From Erythrobacter sp. (GTDB lineage Bacteria > Pseudomonadota > Alphaproteobacteria > Sphingomonadales > Sphingomonadaceae): DNA of 64,000 nt. Numbering within the stretch: position 1 is the first letter of the stretch; each line of letters opens with the position of its first letter. This document shows, one piece after another, positions 58,457 through 64,000 of this stretch. The notes below the pieces were generated by a model. The model worked only from the letters and a program-made list of their open reading frames with translations. It was not told the origin of the DNA and searched no databases. Where the stretch lies: NCBI RefSeq assembly GCF_030066995.1, contig NZ_JASJAP010000001.1:727230-791229 (forward strand), in the 5' to 3' direction. A program made the translations under genes and the position numbers.

Positions 58457-60955
58457 ATGAATGCGTTTACTCGTCGTGCTTTGCTTGGAGCAACGATCCT
58501 GACGCCGGCAATGATGATTGCCACAAGCGCACATGCGCAGTCCAGCGATAATGAGGAGCCGGTATCGATCGCCTCAGAAGATACCGAAGATGATAATCGC
58601 ATCATCGTAACTGCGCGTAAAAAGTCGGAAGACCTGCAGGAAGTTCCGACATCGGTCGCAGTGGTCACTTCTGAAACGATCACGAACCTTGCGCTCGACA
58701 GTTTGGAAGAGATCGCCAACACCACGCCCGGCCTGTTCTTTGATGAGAGCTTTGGGCGTAACGGCAATCGCCCCGTCATTCGCGGGCAGGCAAACATCCT
58801 TGGCGAGAGCGGCGTCGCCTTCTTCATCGATGGCATCTACTACACTGGCAGTCTGGCCGACTATGATGTGGATACGATCGAGCGGTTAGAGGTTGTCAAA
58901 GGGCCGCAAAGCGCGCTTTACGGGCGGAACACCTATTCGGGTGCGATCAACATCATTTCCAAGCAGCCGACCGACACCTTGCAGGGTCGTTTGTCAATCG
59001 ATGTTGCCGAGCATGATCGTTATGAGATCACTGGTGGCATTCGCGGACCCATCACCGATGGCTTAGGTTTCGGCATTAACGGTCGCTATTATGATTTTGG
59101 CGGCGAATTCACCAATGAATTTGATGGCGAGAAGGTTGGGCAGCAATCGTCCTGGTCGCTCTCAGGGCTGCTTGACTGGGATAATGGTGGCCCGTTCACC
59201 GCAACCGCGCGAGCTTACTACAACCGCACGGATGATGGCCAACCGGCGATCTTCCAGCAGGGTACCGAAGAGAACAATTGCTTCATTGATAATGGGTCCT
59301 TCTATAACGGGCGGGGCCGTTATTTCTGTGGGACGATCGAGCCTGGGGAAATCAACACCGATTACTCGCGTCAATTCATTGATGAAAGCGAAGTGGGGCT
59401 GGAGGCCGATACCTATAATATCTCGCTGAGAATGGACTATGAGGTAAGCGATAGTTGGGTGATAACCTCGTTGACCGGCTACAATGATCGGACCGAGACC
59501 CAACTGACCGATGGTGATTACAGTCCAACCAGTTTCCAACCGACGACCTTTGCGACTTTCCCCGTGAATGGTGGGATTGGTATTGTGAACGGCCAGCCGG
59601 TTGATTTCTCATTTGCCAATCGCAGCGAAGTGTCGGACTGGTCTCAGGAACTGAGATTGACGTACGCAAGCGATGCTTTCGACTTCCTCATTGGTGGTTA
59701 TTTTTTCGATCAAAGCTCTGACAGCTTTTCGATCCGCGAACTGCCAGCGGATGCAGAAGATATCGCCTTGGAGGCATCCGATGCACGCGCCGCCGAACTG
59801 TGCTCACCTGCGGAGGGATGCTTTTTTAGTTTCTACACATCCCCACAGTTGATCACCCTGCTCGAAGAGCCGCGCGACGAGACTTTGACCGATATCGAGA
59901 ACATAGCTGTTTTCGGGGCGGTCAACTGGCACGTAACGCCGGAATTCAATATCGGCATCGAGGGGCGCTACGCTGAAGAGAAGGTCAGTCAGACAACCTT
60001 TGGCTTCAACGAGGGCCAGGATCGTCCGGATCCCGTATCAGACAGCGAGACCTTCAAAGCCTTTACGCCGCGTGTGACACTCGATTGGCAGGTTTCGCCG
60101 GATAACCTGCTCTATGCGATCTATGCGGAGGGCCAAAAGCCCGGTGGTTTCAATGGTGCTCTGGCGAAGGAGGCAGAGGCTGCTGATCCCACGCTCGACA
60201 TCGCAACATATGATCCCGAGGATAACACAACCTATGAAATCGGGCTTAAGAACACCTTTGCCGACGGTCGGGTAACGATCAATCTGGCTGCCTACTTCAC
60301 TGAGGTCGAGGGTTATCAGCTTACCCAAAACGTCTCTGTCCCACCCAATCAGATCAGCGTTATCACCAATGCAGGCGATGCCGAGATCATCGGGTTGGAA
60401 GCGGAGTTTGTGGGACGGATTACGCGCAATTTCACGCTGACCATGAACTATGCTCTGGCCAGCAGCGAGTTCACCGACGGCGTTGATGAGAACCAAGGTG
60501 TGCTGAACGACGTTGCAGATGATGGCCTGGTAAACTGTTCGACAGGCGATGAATTTCCAGACGTTGACGGGTGCCAGAGCGCGTTCGGTTCGATCGAGGG
60601 CAAGAGCATCCCACGCGCGCCAGAGCATCGGGTCTTCGCCGATCTCGATTACCGGGCAGATCTTGGCTCGAGCGATTGGCAGTTCTTCACCGGCGCCAAC
60701 GTAACGCTGACGTCGAGCAGCTTTGCTCAAGTGCACAACGAAGCGAAGACCGGCGATGCGGTTGAAGTCGATGCACGCCTTGGGTTTACCAATGGGACAT
60801 ACCGCGTGCAGTTCTATGTCGACAATCTGTTCGACGAAGACGCGGTGCAGCAGGTGTTGCGTTATGCCGATGCCGACAACAGCTTCCAGCGCAGCTTTAT
60901 CGCAGGCTTGCGCCCCGGTCGGCGGTTTGGAGTTAATCTGCTCTCGACCTTCTGA
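58457..60955 (+). CDS. TonB-dependent outer-membrane receptor 2
   Basis: An 832-residue receptor with signal peptide (ending AHAQ), a TonB-box-like RIIVTARKKSEDLQEVPTSVAVV, plug VIRGQANILGESGVAFFIDGIYY, LEVVKGPQSALYGRNTYSGAINI, and a barrel ending RRFGVNLLSTF. It differs strongly from receptor 1 and is probably for a related but distinct ligand. The gene is monocistronic: operator copy 5 precedes and a terminator follows. Confidence 0.9.
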   Translation: MNAFTRRALLGATILTPAMMIATSAHAQSSDNEEPVSIASEDTEDDNRIIVTARKKSEDLQEVPTSVAVVTSETITNLALDSLEEIANTTPGLFFDESFGRNGNRPVIRGQANILGESGVAFFIDGIYYTGSLADYDVDTIERLEVVKGPQSALYGRNTYSGAINIISKQPTDTLQGRLSIDVAEHDRYEITGGIRGPITDGLGFGINGRYYDFGGEFTNEFDGEKVGQQSSWSLSGLLDWDNGGPFTATARAYYNRTDDGQPAIFQQGTEENNCFIDNGSFYNGRGRYFCGTIEPGEINTDYSRQFIDESEVGLEADTYNISLRMDYEVSDSWVITSLTGYNDRTETQLTDGDYSPTSFQPTTFATFPVNGGIGIVNGQPVDFSFANRSEVSDWSQELRLTYASDAFDFLIGGYFFDQSSDSFSIRELPADAEDIALEASDARAAELCSPAEGCFFSFYTSPQLITLLEEPRDETLTDIENIAVFGAVNWHVTPEFNIGIEGRYAEEKVSQTTFGFNEGQDRPDPVSDSETFKAFTPRVTLDWQVSPDNLLYAIYAEGQKPGGFNGALAKEAEAADPTLDIATYDPEDNTTYEIGLKNTFADGRVTINLAAYFTEVEGYQLTQNVSVPPNQISVITNAGDAEIIGLEAEFVGRITRNFTLTMNYALASSEFTDGVDENQGVLNDVADDGLVNCSTGDEFPDVDGCQSAFGSIEGKSIPRAPEHRVFADLDYRADLGSSDWQFFTGANVTLTSSSFAQVHNEAKTGDAVEVDARLGFTNGTYRVQFYVDNLFDEDAVQQVLRYADADNSFQRSFIAGLRPGRRFGVNLLSTF

Positions 60956-60985
60956 GTGCTGTAGCTCTCAAGGCTAACCATAAGA

Positions 60986-61018
60986 AAAGGGAGGATGGCG
61001 CGGTGCCTTCCTCCCTTT
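60986..61018 (+). terminator. Terminator after TonB receptor 2 (possibly bidirectional)
   Basis: AAAGGGAGGA (60986-60995) pairs with TCCTCCCTTT (61009-61018). A T-rich end follows on the plus strand and an A-run on the left serves the minus-strand DUF1838 gene that ends at 61067. Confidence 0.8.
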
Positions 61019-61066
61019 CCTGTTGTCCGATCGGACGGCCAGAAAGCCGCCCGCCTGGTTTGCCGC

Positions 61067-62017
61067 TTAGTCCTCGCCGCCGGCCACTTTCGCGTTCTGC
61101 TCCATTTCCGCCCGCGCGGCGTCTGTTAGCTTCTTATACTTGGTCCAGGTGGTTTCGTTACGCCGCGTATCGTCTTTCGGCGGAGCGCTCTCGTAGATCG
61201 GGTAGTTCTCGCGAATCTCACTCTTGAGCACGTCAGGCAGCTCTTCGAAGCCGCCGGGCAGCTTGCGTCCCATGGCGTTGAAGACCATCTGGCCGGGCCG
61301 CCCACCCATCTTCATCCACGGCGCCCAGGGTGATACGCGCACCCAGCTGATCATCGGGTAGGCCGTTGGGGTGGAGCCGTCATAAAGCTCCTCTTTGAGC
61401 GCTGAGAAATCAAAGATTTCCATCGCGTGATACATGTTTCCGACGGCGTCCTGATATCCCCCGGCCAGCGGGTTGCGGTAGAACAGTGGCACTTCGAACG
61501 GGATGAAGACGAACGGCCCCGCCTCGCGCAGGGTCGAGAGCTCGAACGGCGTACCATCGGCGCCCTTGGCGAAATTGGGGCGGCCATTCACAGGATCGTT
61601 GTGGATCTGCATAACCGCGACGGTTTCCCCAGTGTAGGGGTTCTCCCATTCATCGACCACTTCGCCGGTATCGGGGTCCAGCATCAGCATCACTTCGCGG
61701 CTGATAAGGCGCCAGCCTTTGCCGCGTACCGGGTCTTCCACCTCGACGCATCGGCGGATGTTCATCCCTTCGCCCTTGAATAACAACTTGTCGCGAACCC
61801 CCGGCGAGCGGCCATAGATGTTGCCAGACCAGTGATAGACGGCCGGCTCGTCCGCAGAGACACCGCATTGCAGCCGCTTGGATATTTCGAGCGCGTCTTC
61901 GGGCTTTTCGGGGTCCAGCATCTGAGCACTGGCGCTGGCCGCCATGCCAAAAGATGCTAGTGCCAGACCGCTCAGACCGCTCAGACCGAGGACCGTTTTC
62001 GCGAAACGCATAGACAT
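61067..62017 (-). CDS. DUF1838 family exported protein
   Basis: A 316-residue protein with signal peptide (about 1-32, ending ASAQ). The DUF1838 landmarks are RLQCGVSADEPAVYHWSGNIYGRSPG, MNIRRC, DPDTGEVVDEWENPYTGE and ISWVRVSPWAPWMKMGGRPGQMVFN. DUF1838 proteins occur in sphingomonad and marine catabolic gene clusters and their activity is not established; a periplasmic ligand-binding or hydrolytic role is possible. A strong GGGGAG site precedes ATG 62017. The region between it and citE holds three operator-like sequences. Confidence 0.82.
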   Translation of the reverse strand: MSMRFAKTVLGLSGLSGLALASFGMAASASAQMLDPEKPEDALEISKRLQCGVSADEPAVYHWSGNIYGRSPGVRDKLLFKGEGMNIRRCVEVEDPVRGKGWRLISREVMLMLDPDTGEVVDEWENPYTGETVAVMQIHNDPVNGRPNFAKGADGTPFELSTLREAGPFVFIPFEVPLFYRNPLAGGYQDAVGNMYHAMEIFDFSALKEELYDGSTPTAYPMISWVRVSPWAPWMKMGGRPGQMVFNAMGRKLPGGFEELPDVLKSEIRENYPIYESAPPKDDTRRNETTWTKYKKLTDAARAEMEQNAKVAGGED

Positions 62018-62030
62018 ATCTCCCCATAGC

Positions 62031-62056
62031 TGTCCGGAAAGCCAAGTCTGTCCGGA
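62031..62056. promoter_or_regulatory. Two TGTCCGGA operator half-copies
   Basis: TGTCCGGA occurs at 62031-62038 and 62049-62056, 18 bp apart, each keeping the core and one side of the palindrome. They lie in the divergent promoter region near copy 6 and could be lower-affinity sites. Confidence 0.5.
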
Positions 62057-62085
62057 TATTTAAGCATTTCGTCCTTGACTTTATA

Positions 62086-62099
62086 TTTGTCCGGACAAA
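62086..62099. promoter_or_regulatory. TTTGTCCGGACAAA operator, copy 6
   Basis: A perfect 14-bp palindrome, 31 nt before the citE-like ATG, the same distance as copy 1 has from its gene, and 68 nt before the divergent DUF1838 start. Confidence 0.8.
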
Positions 62100-62130
62100 T
62101 TGTGAAGGTAATTTTGGAAGCCACCATCGT

Positions 62131-63006
62131 ATGGCTGTATCCGTTAAAGGCAAAGGCGATTTTGTGTTCTCAGCTGCGACCCTCCTGTTTGTCCCCGGCT
62201 CTCGTTCGGACCGGTTCGCTAAGGCGAAGGCAGGTGGCGCAGACTTGACGGTGATCGACTTGGAAGATGCGGTTGCTGATCAGGACAAGCTAAGCGCGCG
62301 TACCGCCGCATTGGCGCAGATCTCTGATGATCGATCTGGCTGGGCGATCCGCATTAATGGTGTCACCACGGCAGCAGGTGTTCGAGACCTGGCGGCTCTG
62401 ATCGATGCTGAGACGCTTCCGGGGACTTTGCTCGTCCCCATGGTCGAAAGCGCCGCGGAGATTGATGTGATCAGCGGTGCCCTGGGTGACCGGTGCCCGC
62501 AGCTTATTCCGCTGGTCGAGACGCCCAAAGGTCTGCGCCATGCGCTCGACATTGTCGGTCGTGACGCGGTGTCCGCACTGATGTTTGGCGGGGGGGACTT
62601 CTCAGGCGAGCTGGGTGTTGAACTCGCATGGGAGCCGCTGCTGGCTGCGCGGCAGCATGTTGTCCTCGCCTGTGCGGAAGCTAAAAAGCCTGCTATCGAT
62701 GTGCCCTTCATCCAGCTGGAAAACGAAGTCGGCCTCGCCGAGGAATGTGCAAAAGCGCGCGCGATCGGGTTTGCGGCAAAAGCGGCCATTCATCCTCGGC
62801 AAGTGCCCGCAATCGCGTCTGCCTTTGCGCCGAGTGAGGCGGAAGTGGCCGAGGCGCGCGAGGCGCTGGATGCGTATGACGCTGGGGGCGGCAAGGCAAT
62901 CCGCTTCAAGGGGCGCATGCTTGAAGCGCCGTTTGTGAAGAATTATCGGGCGGTGCTCGCACGGCATGCCGCTCTCTCGGGGAAGAAGGAAACTGCCCAT
63001 GCGTGA
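62131..63006 (+). CDS. CitE-like acyl-CoA lyase (malyl/citramalyl-CoA lyase type)
   Basis: A 291-residue TIM-barrel lyase of the HpcH/HpaI-CitE superfamily. Key parts are LFVPGSRSDRFAKA (CoA contact Arg), DLEDAVADQDK (metal region), PLVETPKGL with the Mg-binding Glu, GGGDFSGELG with the Mg-binding Asp, and KAAIHPRQ near the end. It would cleave a hydroxyacyl-CoA such as a citramalyl- or malyl-CoA analogue to a keto acid and acyl-CoA. It overlaps the MaoC gene by 8 nt and is controlled by operator copy 6. Confidence 0.86.
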   Translation: MAVSVKGKGDFVFSAATLLFVPGSRSDRFAKAKAGGADLTVIDLEDAVADQDKLSARTAALAQISDDRSGWAIRINGVTTAAGVRDLAALIDAETLPGTLLVPMVESAAEIDVISGALGDRCPQLIPLVETPKGLRHALDIVGRDAVSALMFGGGDFSGELGVELAWEPLLAARQHVVLACAEAKKPAIDVPFIQLENEVGLAEECAKARAIGFAAKAAIHPRQVPAIASAFAPSEAEVAEAREALDAYDAGGGKAIRFKGRMLEAPFVKNYRAVLARHAALSGKKETAHA

Positions 63007-63508
63007 TGGTGTTATCGAAGTCGCTCCCGGGCGCTTCCGCGAGGTGCAAGGGCGCTACTTTGAGGATTTTGTCGAAGGACACGTCTACGAGCACCGGCCT
63101 GGACGCACGATTACGGATGCGGACAATGTCTGGTTCACTCTGCTGACCATGAACACCCATCCGGCGCATTTCGACTATGAGCTCTCGAAGGACACCGAGT
63201 TTGGCAAGCCACTCGTAGTCTCACCGTTCACGATTGCTCTGATGACCGGAATGAGCGTGTCGGACACAAGCGGCAAGGCGATCGCCAATCTGGGCTGGGA
63301 CGAGGTGCGAATGACCAAGCCGCTCTTCGTCGGCGATACGCTCTATTGCGAGAGCGAAGTGCTCGAAAAACGCGAGAGCAAAAGCCGCCCCGAACAGGGC
63401 ATCGTTACCTTCAAAACCATCGCCAAAAACCAGCACGGCGACGTTGTCAGCCACTACAAGCGCACCGTACTCGTATGGAAGCGCGGCTTTGGCGGGCTCG
63501 ACGATTAA
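62999..63508 (+). CDS. MaoC-family enoyl-CoA hydratase (mesaconyl/itaconyl-CoA hydratase-like)
   Basis: A 169-residue hot-dog-fold protein from ATG 62999. RYFEDFVEGHVYEHRPGRTITDADNVWFTLLTMNTHPAHFDYEL carries the hydratase-2 Asp/His region, and FGKPLVVSPFTIALMTGMSV follows. Relatives hydrate mesaconyl-CoA or itaconyl-CoA in concert with CitE-type lyases, giving a coherent two-step module with the preceding gene. It is followed after 34 nt by the acyl-CoA dehydrogenase gene. Confidence 0.84.
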   Translation: MRDGVIEVAPGRFREVQGRYFEDFVEGHVYEHRPGRTITDADNVWFTLLTMNTHPAHFDYELSKDTEFGKPLVVSPFTIALMTGMSVSDTSGKAIANLGWDEVRMTKPLFVGDTLYCESEVLEKRESKSRPEQGIVTFKTIAKNQHGDVVSHYKRTVLVWKRGFGGLDD

Positions 63509-63542
63509 TCTATAGACAGATCACTCTAGGGACACCTGAACC

Positions 63543-64000
63543 ATGGCAACCGCAGCTATTCTCGAAAACCAGATCCGCACCATCGATCCCGATGAAGAAC
63601 GCGCCTTCATGGACGCGATCGATCGCTGGCTCGAACGTGAGGTGATCCCGGTTGTTCAGCATCACGATCACGGCGATATCTGGCCCGAGAAACTTGTGGA
63701 CCAAATGGCCGAAATGGGCCTGTTCGGGGCGACGATCGGGCAGGAGTATGGTGGGCTGGGACTGCCCGCGACAACCTATGCCAAGATCGTGATGCGCATC
63801 TCCAGCTATTGGATGGCAATCACGGGTATCTTCAACTCACATCTGATCATGGCCGCCGCTGTCGAGCGGTTCGGGACGACTGAGCAGAAGATGCGTTGGC
63901 TGCCCAAATTTGCGACGGGTGAGGTCCGGGGTGGGCTGGCGCTGACCGAACCCAATGCGGGCACCGATCTGCAGGCGATCCGCACCGTCGCGCGCAAGAA
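63543..64000 (+). CDS. Acyl-CoA dehydrogenase, N-terminal part (runs off the right edge)
   Basis: The reading frame from ATG 63543 is open to the window edge (152 codons). ERAFMDAIDRWLEREVIPVVQHHDHGDIWPEKLVDQMAEMGLFGATIGQEYGGLG is the N-terminal helical domain, and ALTEPNAGTDLQAIRT begins the FAD-binding middle domain. It would introduce a double bond into an acyl-CoA, upstream of the MaoC hydratase step. The catalytic Glu lies beyond the window. Confidence 0.87.
   Translation, partial: MATAAILENQIRTIDPDEERAFMDAIDRWLEREVIPVVQHHDHGDIWPEKLVDQMAEMGLFGATIGQEYGGLGLPATTYAKIVMRISSYWMAITGIFNSHLIMAAAVERFGTTEQKMRWLPKFATGEVRGGLALTEPNAGTDLQAIRTVARK

Noticed and set aside
61024-61037. GTCCGATCGGAC palindrome as an eighth TTGTCCGGACAA operator
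   Set aside because: The centre has two additional bases and it lies in the terminator region between convergent genes, with no start codon nearby.

Overview
The window looks like a chromosomal segment of a Sphingomonadales alphaproteobacterium, probably close to Erythrobacteraceae. The grounds are the high-GC coding style, chains of ATGA-overlapping genes, large TonB-dependent receptors with no sugar-binding context, a CC0125/CC1285-type lipoprotein, and short palindromic intergenic repeats of kinds I associate with sphingomonads. No rRNA, tRNA, CRISPR array or intact mobile element was found. A decayed IS5-type transposase at about 29.65-30.02 kb separates two very different halves.

Region A (1 to about 29.6 kb) is a stress, low-oxygen and sulfide island. 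It holds two universal stress proteins; an operon of acetyl-CoA synthetase, pyruvate-dehydrogenase-type E1 alpha, E1 beta and E2, and a free-standing acyl carrier protein; a host-attachment protein; a CBS-domain site-2 protease; and a FixL/FixJ pair whose sensor keeps the haem-ligand His and the O2-contacting Arg. It also holds a flavodoxin-fold reductase, an alcohol dehydrogenase, an L,D-transpeptidase, a GNAT acetyltransferase and Hsp20; a BigR-type persulfide operon (bigR, blh, two YeeE/YedE halves, SulP); a Ca2+/cation antiporter and a bactofilin-like membrane protein; and phospholipid, amino-acid and metal transport genes. A 16-bp near-dyad (gene-oriented consensus TACGGAGGTTTNCGKA) lies 53-82 nt before the start codon of about ten of these genes and was not seen in the second half. 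Its geometry suits a NarL/FixJ-type regulator, so the local FixJ is the obvious candidate. I think this is the most novel signal in the window.

Region B (about 30.1 to 64 kb) is a catabolic and uptake island arranged as divergent operons. Each operon head carries the palindrome TTTGTCCGGACAAA or a close variant, typical of a GntR/FadR-like repressor that is not encoded here. Contents are two TonB-dependent receptors, an MFS transporter, two methyltransferase/small-partner pairs, and two copies each of DUF1330-like, DUF3598-like, VOC, PuuE-like and four-helix-type membrane proteins. Enzymes include an isochorismatase-type amidase, alpha/beta hydrolases, an aldehyde dehydrogenase, a LeuCD-type hydro-lyase, a type III CoA-transferase, an HMG-CoA-lyase-type lyase, and CitE, MaoC and acyl-CoA dehydrogenase genes. 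Together they suggest uptake of a nitrogen-containing, probably cyclic-amide or imide compound, opening to a maleate- or citraconate-like diacid, CoA activation and C-C cleavage. That pathway is inference.
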